The notes under the pieces: generated by a model | The model's input: the letters and a program-made list of their open reading frames with translations, nothing else | Databases searched by the model: none | What the model was told of the DNA's origin: nothing | Program-made: the position numbers and the translations under genes | Source: an uncultured Clostridia bacterium | GTDB taxonomy: Bacteria > Bacillota_A > Clostridia > TANB77 > CAG-508 | Direction: 5' to 3' | Length of the DNA: 64,000 bases | NCBI GenBank assembly: GCA_947624715.1 | Contig: CANQLO010000002.1 | Location: forward strand, 31,899-95,898 | Shown here: one piece after another, positions 8,251 through 18,400 of the stretch | Numbering within the stretch: position 1 is the first letter of the stretch | Layout of the letters: every line of letters begins with the position of its first letter

Positions 8251-8330
8251 AAAAAAGATTAGAGTTTAGTCTCTAATCTTTTTTTTTAATTTCAATTTAT
8301 TGCTGGATTCATCACTTTTTTATGCTATAT
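8251..8330 (-). repeat. Decayed single copy of the antitoxin module
   Basis: The hairpin of the toxI terminator recurs here (8251-8284). It is followed by one degenerate antitoxin unit (about 8284-8317) with several substitutions and a one-base deletion, then by GCTATATAATA, which also flanks the intact repeats. No toxN is next to it. It sits directly 3' of the rubredoxin gene, whose terminator it may now be. Confidence 0.75.
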
Positions 8331-8338
8331 AATAATAT

Positions 8339-8476
8339 TTATTCTTCTACTTTTTCAAACATATCTTTTCCAACACCACATACTGGGCATACCCAAGTAT
8401 CTGGTAAATCTTCAAATTTAACACCTTCTACACTTTCATCATAAATATGTCCACAAATTGTACATTTATATTTCAT
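8339..8476 (-). CDS. Rubredoxin, short (45-residue) form
   Basis: This small electron carrier binds one iron through four cysteines. Both knuckles are present: CTIC at residues 5-8 and CPVC near residue 30, the latter in the typical context [22 protein letters not shown] (read as [13 protein letters not shown] then KDMFEKVEE). It lacks about seven residues in the loop after the first knuckle compared with the usual 52-54-residue proteins. The same shortening is known for the 45-residue Desulfovibrio desulfuricans rubredoxin. A GGAGGA box precedes the ATG. It is a single gene; the partner is not evident, but such proteins often serve oxygen or peroxide defence in anaerobes. Confidence 0.9.
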   Translation of the reverse strand: MKYKCTICGHIYDESVEGVKFEDLPDTWVCPVCGVGKDMFEKVEE

Positions 8477-8563
8477 AACATTATCCTCCATCCTAAAAAA
8501 AATTTTTTATTTTAAATTATTTTATATTTACAAATTTATTGTATTTTATTGATTATTTTACTT

Positions 8564-9859
8564 TTAATATCCTGGTTTCTTTAGTAATTTAAACATATTT
8601 GTTTTGTATTTTTCAACTCCCGGTTGATTAAACGGATTAACTTCTAGTAACTCTGCTGACATTGCTACTGCTTTTTCAAAGAAATAAACAAGTTCTCCAA
8701 CAGATTCCTCATCTAATTTTTTTAGATTTATAATTATATTAGGAACACCACCTTCTGTATGAGCTGCAATAGTTCCTTCCATTGCTTTTTTATTTACATA
8801 CGACAATGTTTTTCCTTGTAAATAATTCAAATTATCTAGATCATCTTCATCTAAGTTTATAACAATATCTGATTTATTTTCTACTATGTTAATAATTGTT
8901 TCAAACATTATTCTTCTGCCTTCTTGAATATATTGTCCTAATGAATGTAAATCAGTTGTAAACTCTGCTCCTACTGGAAATAATCCTTTGCCATCTTTTC
9001 CTTCACTTTCTCCAAATAGTTGCTTCCACCATTCAATAAAGTAATGCATTTTAGGTTCATAAGCTACCAGCATCTCTAAAGATTTATCTGATTCATATAA
9101 CATATTTCTTAATACAGCATATTTGTAACATTCATTATATTTTAGTGAACTATCAGAATATTTATCTTCTGCAACTTGGGCACCTTTCATAAGCTTATCA
9201 ATGTCTAGTCCACTTGCAGCTATTGGAAGAAGACCTACTGCAGTTAAAACTGAAAACCTTCCACCAACATCATCTGGAATAACAAAAGTTTCATATCCTT
9301 CTGAATTTGCAAGAGTCTTTAAGGCTCCTTTTTTCTTATCAGTTGTAACATATATTCTATCCTTAGCTTCCTTTAATCCATATTTGTTCTCAAGTATTTC
9401 TCTAAATATTCTAAAAGCAATAGCTGGTTCTGTTGTTGTCCCTGACTTTGATATTACATTTATACTAAAATCTTTTCCTTCTAGTACCTCGATAATATCA
9501 TTTATATAATTTGCACTTAAACTATTCCCTACGTAAATAACTTTTGTTTTACTTTTATCTTCTAAGTATATTGAACTGTGTAATGCTTCTATAATTGCTC
9601 TAGCTCCTAAATAAGAACCTCCTATTCCTATTACAAGTAATATATCGGAATCACTCTTTATTTTATTAGCAGCTTTTTTTATTCTTGCAAATTCTTTTTT
9701 ATCATAATTTGTTGGTAAATGAAGCCAACCTAAAAATTCATTTTTATCTTTGCTTTTTTCTTCTAGTTCATTATTTATTTCTTCTACAACATCACTATGT
9801 TCTAGTATATCTTTATCATTAATGCCTACATATTTAAAATCAACTTTAATATTTGGCAT
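8564..9859 (-). CDS. pgi: Glucose-6-phosphate isomerase
   Basis: The enzyme interconverts glucose 6-phosphate and fructose 6-phosphate in the cytoplasm. At 431 residues it is of the short Firmicute/archaeal-like class (about 450). Visible motifs include the phosphate-binding [11 protein letters not shown] (about residue 80), [16 protein letters not shown], the [16 protein letters not shown] segment, and the C-terminal [14 protein letters not shown]. It lies at the 3' end of the polysaccharide locus on the same strand, 49 bases after cpsB. The position suggests it helps feed sugar phosphates to nucleotide-sugar synthesis, though it also serves glycolysis. A GGAGG box precedes the ATG. Confidence 0.96.
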   Translation of the reverse strand: MPNIKVDFKYVGINDKDILEHSDVVEEINNELEEKSKDKNEFLGWLHLPTNYDKKEFARIKKAANKIKSDSDILLVIGIGGSYLGARAIIEALHSSIYLEDKSKTKVIYVGNSLSANYINDIIEVLEGKDFSINVISKSGTTTEPAIAFRIFREILENKYGLKEAKDRIYVTTDKKKGALKTLANSEGYETFVIPDDVGGRFSVLTAVGLLPIAASGLDIDKLMKGAQVAEDKYSDSSLKYNECYKYAVLRNMLYESDKSLEMLVAYEPKMHYFIEWWKQLFGESEGKDGKGLFPVGAEFTTDLHSLGQYIQEGRRIMFETIINIVENKSDIVINLDEDDLDNLNYLQGKTLSYVNKKAMEGTIAAHTEGGVPNIIINLKKLDEESVGELVYFFEKAVAMSAELLEVNPFNQPGVEKYKTNMFKLLKKPGY

Positions 9860-9908
9860 ATTTTCCTCCTTTGATTAAATATATTACTGAAATCAATTTA
9901 CTATGATG

Positions 9909-10673
9909 CTATCTTCCGAACCAGCGTTTTTTTATTTCTTGAGGTGTATCTACAAAAATCTTTTCATTATTTATAATTTTCTGTGGATTTATTGTCGTAA
10001 GCTCATTAAGCTTTTCATTACCTATTTCTTTTCTAAATTCTTCTAGTATATCATCCATCTGTGCATAAATTGTATTTGGTCTATGAGTATCTGTTCCTAA
10101 AAAATGTATTGCATTTGCATTTATTAGTTTTAATAAAGTTTGTTTTGATTTATGACCATATCTTTCAATAATATTTGCATAATTAGATTGTAATAAAGCT
10201 CCCTTTTTTACCCATTCTACTGCTATATTAGGATTGTCTTTAACTATATCATATCTTTCTGGATGAGCTATTATAGGAGTATATTTTGCAACAATTAAAT
10301 CTTCTATTACTTGATCTAAATATATAACCTTAGAACCACTTAGTGGAAGTTCAAATAATACATATCTACTTTCTACTAAGCTAGGTGCTACTCCATCTTC
10401 AACTAAATCAAGTAATTCATTTGTTATATAAATTTCTGCTCCATTATATAGTTTTATCTCTATATCTTCTTTATTTAATTCTTCCTGAATTGCTTCAATA
10501 ATAACTTTTCTATTTTCTTTGTTTACATTATATTCATTTTCAATATAGTGTGATGTAGTAATAATATCAGTAAATCCTGCTTTTTTAGCTTCTTTTACCA
10601 TTTCTATTGTGTCCTCAATATTTCTTGCACCATCATCTATTCCAGGAAGAATATGTGTATGTACGTCAATCAT
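9909..10673 (-). CDS. cpsB: Tyrosine-protein phosphatase of the PHP family (CpsB/YwqE)
   Basis: This 254-residue metal-dependent phosphatase removes phosphate from the CpsD tyrosine kinase in Gram-positive polysaccharide systems. The PHP metal ligands are visible: DVHTHILPGIDDGA at the N-terminus, TTSHY, IAHPERY in the middle and GTDTHRP near residue 195. It follows cpsD by 82 bases in the order cpsC-cpsD-cpsB, which is the standard phosphorelay that tunes chain length and export. An AAAGGA box precedes the ATG. Confidence is high because family motifs and gene context agree. Confidence 0.93.
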   Translation of the reverse strand: MIDVHTHILPGIDDGARNIEDTIEMVKEAKKAGFTDIITTSHYIENEYNVNKENRKVIIEAIQEELNKEDIEIKLYNGAEIYITNELLDLVEDGVAPSLVESRYVLFELPLSGSKVIYLDQVIEDLIVAKYTPIIAHPERYDIVKDNPNIAVEWVKKGALLQSNYANIIERYGHKSKQTLLKLINANAIHFLGTDTHRPNTIYAQMDDILEEFRKEIGNEKLNELTTINPQKIINNEKIFVDTPQEIKKRWFGR

Positions 10674-10755
10674 ACTTTTATTCCTTTCTAATTGACATTA
10701 CTTTCAATGCTTACAATTTTATTCTTAGTTATTACTTATTATTTACTGCTATCTT

Positions 10756-11574
10756 CTATTTTTTCTTTTTATTATATTTCTTTATTTGTTCCATAATTTC
10801 TTCTGTTTTTTTATCTTGTTCTTCTTCATCATCTGCACTATGTGATTCTTTATGTCTAGTACCTTGTTTTGATGAACCATTAGAAGATGCATAATAATAT
10901 TTATATTCATATTTCTTGCTTGACATTTCAATTCTATTTAAAACTACCCCTGCAACTTTTCCACCAATTGCTTCAATTTGTCTTTTAGCATCTTTTAATT
11001 CATCTATCTTTGTTTTTTTTGCAGATGCTACCAATATAGTAGAATCTACAATTCTTGATATAACTGCAGCATCTGTTACTAATAAACAAGGTGCACAGTC
11101 AAATATTACAACATCAAAAATTTTACTCAAATCTTTTAATAGTTCTTTAGTCTTTGGAGATGTTAATAATTCTGATGGATTTGGTGGTATATTTCCAGCT
11201 GGTATAATAAATAAATTATCTATTTCTGTTGGCTGTATACAATCTTTTACTGTTATATCTTTATCTGCTCCTCTGCTAGTTACACCTGACAAATAATTTG
11301 AAAGTCCTGGATATAAATCAATACCAAATATATTATGTTGTCTAGGTCTTCTCATATCTGCATCAACTATTATAACATTTTTTCCTGCTTGTGCAAATGT
11401 TATTGCAAGATTTGCAACAACCCATGATTTTCCCTCACCTTGCATTGTACTAGTAAATACCATTGATTGTGTATTTCCTGATTTAGACATATATTGTATA
11501 TTAGTTCTAAAAGATCTAAATACTTCTGATACCGGTGATTTTGGATCTAATTTTGTTATTAACTCTTTCTTCAT
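10756..11574 (-). CDS. cpsD: Tyrosine autokinase CpsD (BY-kinase)
   Basis: This 272-residue cytoplasmic BY-kinase works with the membrane activator CpsC to control polysaccharide polymerisation. It has Walker A TMQGEGKSWVVANLA (GEGKS at 46-50), Walker A' VIIVDADMRRPR (about 67-78) and Walker B VVIFDCAP. The C-terminal part has a tyrosine cluster (YEYKYYY) followed by a charged tail; the cluster is the expected autophosphorylation site, although it is not at the very end as in many homologues. The start chosen follows TAGGAGGAATTAAA and leaves one base after the cpsC stop. An upstream start would overlap cpsC by 41 bases. Confidence 0.93.
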   Translation of the reverse strand: MKKELITKLDPKSPVSEVFRSFRTNIQYMSKSGNTQSMVFTSTMQGEGKSWVVANLAITFAQAGKNVIIVDADMRRPRQHNIFGIDLYPGLSNYLSGVTSRGADKDITVKDCIQPTEIDNLFIIPAGNIPPNPSELLTSPKTKELLKDLSKIFDVVIFDCAPCLLVTDAAVISRIVDSTILVASAKKTKIDELKDAKRQIEAIGGKVAGVVLNRIEMSSKKYEYKYYYASSNGSSKQGTRHKESHSADDEEEQDKKTEEIMEQIKKYNKKKK

Positions 11575-11575
11575 T

Positions 11576-12286
11576 TTAATTCCTCCTACGTTTACTTGAA
11601 TTTTCTGAGAAATCACATTGTGGTAATTCTGCTAATACAGGTAAATTAACTGCTTTTTCTATATCCTTTGCATTCTTAATCGTATTATCTAACACACTTA
11701 CCATATACACAATAATCATAGATAGTGCAAAACCAATTGTTGCAAATATTATTGTTGTTTTTGTAGTATTTATATTACTTGGTGAATTAGGTACTTCTGC
11801 CTTGTCAACAACACTAATATTTTCTATTTTGTATATATCCTTAATTTTTTCAGAAAAAACACTGGTTAATTCGTTTGTTATTTGGGTTGCTTTATATGGA
11901 TCTTCGTCTGTAACTGTTATATATATCATTTGGGTACTAGTCTCTGATGTAACATCTATTTTACTTTTTAATGTTTCTTCTGATATATCTGTAATATTTA
12001 AATTACTTAATACATCTCTAACTACTGCATTACTTGTAGCCAACAACTTATAAGTTGCAATTAAATTATTGTTTAATGTAACATCTGTTGAAGTTATTGA
12101 AGTTTCTGTATCTTCTAATTTAGAAACTGATGCCAAAATCATTGAAGCTTTTGCAGTATACTTTGGTGTAACAAATATTTTACTATAAATAATTCCAACT
12201 ATTCCTAAAATTAATGTAGCTACTAATATTATATATTTTTTACTCCAAAATATATCAAAAAGTTCTTTTAAATCTACTTCTTCCAT
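11576..12286 (-). CDS. cpsC: Chain-length regulator / kinase activator CpsC (Wzz family)
   Basis: The 236-residue membrane protein has two hydrophobic segments (about residues 17-37 and 178-200) around an extracellular domain, the layout of Gram-positive Wzz/CpsC proteins. The N-terminal EVDLKELFDIFWSKKYIILVATL and the IFVTPKYTAKASMIL stretch are typical. Its cytoplasmic C-terminus (NLPVLAELPQCDF) is the part that activates CpsD. It probably sets polymer length together with cpsD and cpsB directly downstream. An AAAGGAG box precedes the ATG. Confidence 0.92.
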   Translation of the reverse strand: MEEVDLKELFDIFWSKKYIILVATLILGIVGIIYSKIFVTPKYTAKASMILASVSKLEDTETSITSTDVTLNNNLIATYKLLATSNAVVRDVLSNLNITDISEETLKSKIDVTSETSTQMIYITVTDEDPYKATQITNELTSVFSEKIKDIYKIENISVVDKAEVPNSPSNINTTKTTIIFATIGFALSMIIVYMVSVLDNTIKNAKDIEKAVNLPVLAELPQCDFSENSSKRRRN

Positions 12287-12463
12287 TTTTTATTCTCCTT
12301 TTTTTATCTCTTTTGTACTCAACAATAAATATTTTATCATACTAATATTTTAAATTCAAGAAAAAAAGAAAATTACTTTTAACCTAACTATTTTTATTTT
12401 CGTTTTATTTTTTCTACCATTCTCTAATTCTTTATTTCACTATTTTTACTTAATATATTTTTA

Positions 12464-13510
12464 TTAATTTTGAATTTTTTGTTTATCAGATTTTTCTCTT
12501 CCTAATAAAAAGGGAAGATACTTGTTAATAATATACGTAGGTATTATTAGAATTATAGATAGTACAATTGTAAAAATAATAGCAAAAATTGATGAATAGA
12601 TAGAATTCCTTAAAATTTTACTGTATATTGTAAATTTTCCTAAAATTGCTTCTAAAAAGCTATAAATCTTGCCATGTAGAGCAAAATAAATTAATGTATT
12701 TTGACCTACATAATTAAAATATCTATTGCTTTTTAAAACTTTAGAATAACCAATTATCACTATGATTCCAAGTAATTCTGATATATAATTATAAAATATA
12801 TCTATTACCATAGGAAATTGTATCTTGCTAAAATATACCGTATATCTTATTATCAAATAAATTACCAAAAATATAATTCTATTTTTTTTAGTATTATATA
12901 AATCAAATTTACCTTCATAATTACTTTTAAAAATATATCCTATAAACATATATAGCATTGCTTGAAAAATATATTCAATATGCCATGGAAGATTTGCAGA
13001 ATTCCATGGTAATAAATTAGTTGGCATTAATTTTGTATATAAAATACTAACAAATGATAATATTACTGAAATTGATACAAAAATAATATTTTTATACTTG
13101 CTTTTTGACTTTTCATATTCTCTTATATAAAAATAAAAAGGCATATATGTAATGAATAATGCTGCAATGAACCATAGTCCATCATTACTCCCCCTTATTT
13201 GCAAAAAATTCCATTTTAGTTCTTCTAACATGTTACTGTGTTCATGAAAAGAAATTATTTTTCTTAAAAAAATATTAAAACAAGAAAATACTAGCCATGG
13301 AATAAATAATTGACGAATTTTTTTCTTAAAAAAATCCTTAAATCCTCTATTATTTTTGTAAACATAGCCTGAGCAAAAGAAAAATAAATTTAAAAAAAAT
13401 GGAATAAAAAATACTCTTAATAATTCTGGACAACTTTCAAGATGGGTAAGCATAACAAGCATTATACATAAATATTTAATAATATCTATCCATTCAATTC
13501 TCTTTTTCAT
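12464..13510 (-). CDS. Acyltransferase 3 family membrane protein
   Basis: The 348-residue polytopic protein starts with RIEWIDIIKYLCIMLVMLTHL, the conserved opening of acyltransferase-3 (OatA/OafA-like) enzymes including the family histidine. It continues with FFIPFFLNLFFFCSGYVYK and about ten membrane segments. Such enzymes O-acylate surface polysaccharide or peptidoglycan; the position in the locus suggests the polysaccharide. The ATG has no good ribosome-binding site. About 35 bases upstream a strong GGAGG box serves an ATG of only three codons before a stop, so translation may depend on reinitiation. Confidence 0.85.
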   Translation of the reverse strand: MKKRIEWIDIIKYLCIMLVMLTHLESCPELLRVFFIPFFLNLFFFCSGYVYKNNRGFKDFFKKKIRQLFIPWLVFSCFNIFLRKIISFHEHSNMLEELKWNFLQIRGSNDGLWFIAALFITYMPFYFYIREYEKSKSKYKNIIFVSISVILSFVSILYTKLMPTNLLPWNSANLPWHIEYIFQAMLYMFIGYIFKSNYEGKFDLYNTKKNRIIFLVIYLIIRYTVYFSKIQFPMVIDIFYNYISELLGIIVIIGYSKVLKSNRYFNYVGQNTLIYFALHGKIYSFLEAILGKFTIYSKILRNSIYSSIFAIIFTIVLSIILIIPTYIINKYLPFLLGREKSDKQKIQN

Positions 13511-13601
13511 AATTTTTTGGTTATATCAAAATTTAATTAACCATAACCTCCTTTTTATTTTTTTTAATTTAAATATAACAAATTTCGTATAATTTCAATA
13601 A

Positions 13602-14507
13602 TTATTTTTCTAGAAACTCAATCGATGGATTAAAAAACATTCCATCAATAGTTCCTTTTAATAAAACTTTTATTCTTTTTAATTTATGATTTTTTGACTT
13701 TAATATAATTTTTATGAATTTTTTCATCACTCTATATAATACTTTCAAAAGATTTTTATCTTTTTTTTCCTTATAAATAGTATTTCTATATTGATAATAA
13801 AATCTATCTATTCTATCCTCTGTAGCTAAAGCTAAATCTGCTCCCATATTACTTGGTGCCTTATGTATTATAATACTGTCTATATCTAAATAAGCAGGAG
13901 CATATTTTTTCAATCTATTAGTATACTCCACATCATCACCATAAATAAAAAATTCAGCAATTGGTAATCCTACTTTCATAATAGCATCAAAATTTATGAA
14001 ACATCCTACAAAAGAAGCTGTCTCTATTGGCATTAGTTTATATTTGCTAACTATATCAAATTTTACATCCATTTTATTTTTATAATTAACAGTTGGAATA
14101 TTCATATTAAATAACTCTCCATCTGTCCAATATACTAGTGAAGCCAAATATGAAAATTGATTTTTTATATCTTTAGCTTTTTTTACTAAACTTTCCAAGG
14201 CATCATTATTAGGAATTGAATCATCATCCATAATCCAAACATACTTATAATTACTTTTACTTTCATTTGCTTTTTTCATTCCAAAGCAAAAACCGCCTGC
14301 GCCACCCAAATTTTTTCCTGTATTATAGTATTTAATCCTTTTATCATCAAATTTCTTTATTTCATTATCAGTTCCATCAGTACTAGCATTATCAATTACA
14401 TATATATCAAAATTATCAAATGTTTGATTTAATAATGCTTCTAAATTTTCTCTAAGTAATTTTTTTCTGTTATATGTTGTAACGATTATTGCACATTTGT
14501 TTTCCAT
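13602..14507 (-). CDS. GT2 glycosyltransferase, galactofuranosyltransferase-like
   Basis: The 301-residue protein has the GT-A fold start CAIIVTTYNRKKLLRENLEALL, DNASTDGT, a NLGGAGGFCFG motif and a WIMDDDSIPN acidic motif. The combination of NLGGAGGF with a DDD motif is characteristic of GlfT/rhamnosyltransferase-like family 2 enzymes. UDP-galactopyranose mutase is encoded about 6 kb upstream in the same locus, so transfer of galactofuranose is a reasonable inference. No membrane segments are evident. It lies after a terminator, so a separate promoter may drive it. The exact donor and acceptor are not shown by the sequence. Confidence 0.82.
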   Translation of the reverse strand: MENKCAIIVTTYNRKKLLRENLEALLNQTFDNFDIYVIDNASTDGTDNEIKKFDDKRIKYYNTGKNLGGAGGFCFGMKKANESKSNYKYVWIMDDDSIPNNDALESLVKKAKDIKNQFSYLASLVYWTDGELFNMNIPTVNYKNKMDVKFDIVSKYKLMPIETASFVGCFINFDAIMKVGLPIAEFFIYGDDVEYTNRLKKYAPAYLDIDSIIIHKAPSNMGADLALATEDRIDRFYYQYRNTIYKEKKDKNLLKVLYRVMKKFIKIILKSKNHKLKRIKVLLKGTIDGMFFNPSIEFLEK

Positions 14508-14631
14508 TTTTTTTTCCTTTCTAATTTTTGAGAGCTTATATTTTCATTAATTTATCCTTATTTTTACCAGAATAATTTTACCCTTTTATTTTACTATAAT
14601 TAGTTTTTTTTTTCAATAGATTTCAAAAAAA

Positions 14632-14662
14632 ATAGATGATAATCAATAACATTATCATCTAT
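14632..14662 (-). terminator. Terminator after the cohesin-like surface protein gene
   Basis: A 12-bp perfect stem (ATAGATGATAAT and complement) with a 7-base loop is followed on the minus strand by eight T. It divides the polysaccharide locus between the cohesin-like gene and the GT2 gene. Confidence 0.85.
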
Positions 14663-14672
14663 CCTATTTCAA

Positions 14673-15377
14673 CTATTTGAACATTCTTTTATATCTAACA
14701 AAAGAGTATATACCAATTAAAAATATACCTACTAAAATTATATAAATTGTACTAGTTGAACCAGTTTGTGGCATTTTCTCATCCTTTGCAGTTGTTAAAT
14801 CAGGTACTTTTTCAATTGTATTAGGTGACGCAGGTTCCTCTTCTGTCTGATTTGGTATATTCAATTCATTACCTTTTGGTGTTACTTCTTCTTTAGGTTC
14901 TTTAATAGTAATATTAGCTTCCTTTTCATAATTAAAATCAAATTCATCATTTACTGTTAATAAAGCTTCAGTTAACTCAACTTTTGTAGTAGTTGAATTT
15001 GCATTTTCATCTATAGTCAATATTATATCAAAAATACTTGTGTTTTCTTTTGCTACTCCCTCATCATATTCTGCTATTATTTTTTTTGTAGTATTTGAAT
15101 AATTTACTACCCAGTCCGACTTTCCTTCAACTTCAACATTTTTTATTATTGCATCATCATAATTTAGCTTTGCTTCTAATCCCATTATTGCATCTTCTGG
15201 TATATCTGTTAATTTTCCCAATGATACAGTTAAAGTAACAGTTTCAGTTTCTTTTTCTATTTCAATTGAAGAAGTCATATTTATTTCAACACTTTCATTT
15301 CCTGTAGCCGCCAAACTAGTTATTGGAACTATTAGTGTTAATATCAAAATATATAGTAAAACTACCTTTTTTTTCAT
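14673..15377 (-). CDS. Wall-anchored cohesin-like surface protein (MPQTG)
   Basis: The 234-residue protein has a signal peptide ending near SLAAT. A beta-rich domain (about residues 27-160) has the strand pattern of cohesins (VTLTVSLGKL, GLEAKLNYDD, FDIILTIDENA). A Pro/Glu/Thr-rich linker is followed by MPQTG (202-206), a hydrophobic helix and RYKRMFK. The last part is a sortase sorting signal with Met in place of Leu. The next gene upstream encodes a GH10 enzyme ending in a dockerin, so this protein may be its wall anchor. That pairing is inferred from domain types and adjacency. A cohesin-fold adhesin without dockerin binding is the alternative. Confidence 0.7.
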   Translation of the reverse strand: MKKKVVLLYILILTLIVPITSLAATGNESVEINMTSSIEIEKETETVTLTVSLGKLTDIPEDAIMGLEAKLNYDDAIIKNVEVEGKSDWVVNYSNTTKKIIAEYDEGVAKENTSIFDIILTIDENANSTTTKVELTEALLTVNDEFDFNYEKEANITIKEPKEEVTPKGNELNIPNQTEEEPASPNTIEKVPDLTTAKDEKMPQTGSTSTIYIILVGIFLIGIYSFVRYKRMFK

Positions 15378-15497
15378 TTATTTTATTCCTTTCATTTGTT
15401 TAATGTACTTTAATTACTTATTAATATTACCATTTTCTTTTTTATTTTACAATATTTTTATTATATATTTATATTACATTTTTGTAATAATTTTGTT

Positions 15498-18400
15498 TTA
15501 ATTTGATAGTATTATTATTCTAATTCTAATTAAGTCTTTAATATTTATATTATTATCTAAATTTGTGTCTGCTGCTATAATTTCCTCATTTGTTAATCCA
15601 CTTTCATATAACAAATATTTTCTTAACCTAACAATATCTTTAATATTAACTAAACCATCAGAATTAACATCTCCATTAATAATCAGAGTATACTCCTTAT
15701 TATTAGCATCCTTTAATGTATCTCCAGTTTTTATTTTATCATTATCTAAGATTTTCTTTTTATTTCTATATATATCAAATTGTATACCTAAATTCAATTT
15801 TTTTTCTAATTCATTTTTAGTTATATTTCCTTCAATATTTTTTATTACTTTATCTTCAATAATATATTCTTTAATATATTTTTCTACTATTTGAAATTCA
15901 ACAAAGTTTTCATTTCCAGCCTTATCAGTTGCTATTAGTTTATAATAACCTTCTCCTGAAATTAAAGTATTATTAATATAATCATCTTGAATTATTGAAT
16001 TCTTATATAATTTTACATTTTTTAAATTTGCATCACTTACTGTAGGTTTAACAGATTCAATATATAATTTGTTATTTTCTACATTAGCTATTTGTGGTTT
16101 AATTTTATCTATATTATTTACAGTTGCTTTAATTTTAAATGTTCTTTCTTGAATTTTTACAGTAAAGTCAAATTCTCCATTGTCATAGAATACTTTTGTT
16201 TCACTATTATTATTATTTATAATTTTTGTTTTACTTCCATGTATTAATGTGGCTATAACATTTCCATTTGTTATTTCTTCTACATCATATTTTACTGTAA
16301 GGATTGATTTTTCTTCTTCAATAAACTGTTCTACCCTTTTGTTAATAAGTTGCGAAAGTATATTTGAGAAATTAATAACAATATTTTTATTTACATAGTT
16401 ACGTTGAGCCATATTTGTTTGTAATTGATTCATATAAAGATCTTTAATACTATTTATTGTTTCATATATAAAGGATATATCTGCATCATTACTTTTGTTA
16501 TATAAATCAATCAAATTATTTAATGCTTCTTTTACTTCTTTATTAATATCTATGTTATCTTCAAAATTATACTCTATATACATTTCCTTATATGTATCAA
16601 ATATATTTAAAAATTTACTTAAAATATCATTAATAGCATCATTATCGTTTATACTTAATACTAATTTATTTAATATTAAAAATTGTGTATTCATAATATT
16701 ATTTAAATCATTTACATCATCCTTTGTTATGTTGCTATTTAATAATTCAATATAGTTAATTATTTCATTATAACATATAATTAAATCATCATTATAATAA
16801 TTATAATAATTATTATAATTTTCCTTTATTTCATTATTAAATGTTTTAATTTTGTCCAAATTATTAATTCTTTTTTCAGGAAAAGCTTTCATCTCAATTT
16901 CAAAATTAGTTTCTAATTCCATATAATTAACTTTTAATGTTACTTTTCCTATTGTAGTATCATCAAATCCAGTTACATTTACATTTTCATCTGTAAGACT
17001 TACTTCCTCAACTGTTCCATCATCATAGAACACACTAATAGTTCCTCCCTCTAAATCTAAACTATCTAATTGTTTATAATAAACTTTTTTGTTTGGTAGT
17101 TTGTTCATCTCTATTTTGCTTGGAGTACTATTAAAAATAAACTCAGCAATTTTTTCTGTATCATCCCCCACTTTCAAATTTAACTGTTGACTTTCATTAT
17201 TAAAATTTACATTTATTAAGTATTCCCCATTGTAAAGTCTTGTTTGAGTTTCATTATTACCATCTGTTTTTATATTGTCTGTATAATTAAGCCATTCATT
17301 TACTAGTAGTGCATAAGCATTTCTTTCTTCATTTTCAAAATGATTACAATTATATACCCAAGTTGTAAATTCATAAACATTTTTGTTGCTATATGCTGAT
17401 ATCAATGAATCTCTCAAATAATCTGCTTTGGTTCTTTTTTCTTCTTCAGTATATTTTCCTATTTTATCAGATAAATAATTATCATATTCTGTAATAACTG
17501 CTTTTTTTATTTTTGTTTTTTCTAATACATCATTAATTATATTATAATAACTTTGTGGTGATCCACTATAGTTATTTGCTACATGATATTGTATGCCTAT
17601 TGCATCAATATTAGTTGTATATTTTAACACTCCATTAGTTTCATTCATATCATAAATCATTACATTTTTGTCTGTATGACCTGAACCTTTAATTATGTTA
17701 TCATTTAAGACTAACGTTGCCGTTTGATTAAGTTCTCTTACTTTATCAAAACATCTTGCAACAAATTTACAATAATCTTCATTTCCTATAAATAATACTC
17801 TAGACTTTTCTGTATTATCTAAAAAGTTTTTATCTGTTAGATAATTTCTTCCATATAAATAATATTTAAAATATTGGCATTCTATAAGTTCATTTACTGC
17901 ATCCCATTCCTTTACATTTGGAAACTTTTTTATTAGTTCTTCTATATGGCTAAATACTATATTTTCGAAATCCTCTTGTATCTGTAAAGTTAAATTTTCG
18001 GCCTGTTCTTTATTTATATTTCCATCTTTATATTGAAGATATACGTATGCCATGGTTCCTTCTTTTGGGGTGTCTATATTACCAATTAAACTAACCAACT
18101 TATTTGAACAAACAGCATCTCTCCAAATCCAATGTCCTCTTACATCAATATTGGCTTGTGTAGCATATTTAACAATCTCTTCAGCTTTTTCATATGAATT
18201 ATTATCTGTTGTTGACCATTTAAAGTCATTTTCAGCTCCTACAATGTTAAACAAATTACTATCTATAATATTTTGTGCTAAATTCCTAATCGCTGTTCCA
18301 AATTTAAATTCGTTATCCAACATATTAATTTCTATGTTGGCATTATTTATTAATTTTCCATTTTGATTTTTTACGATAATTTTAACATCCTGTTTTCTGT

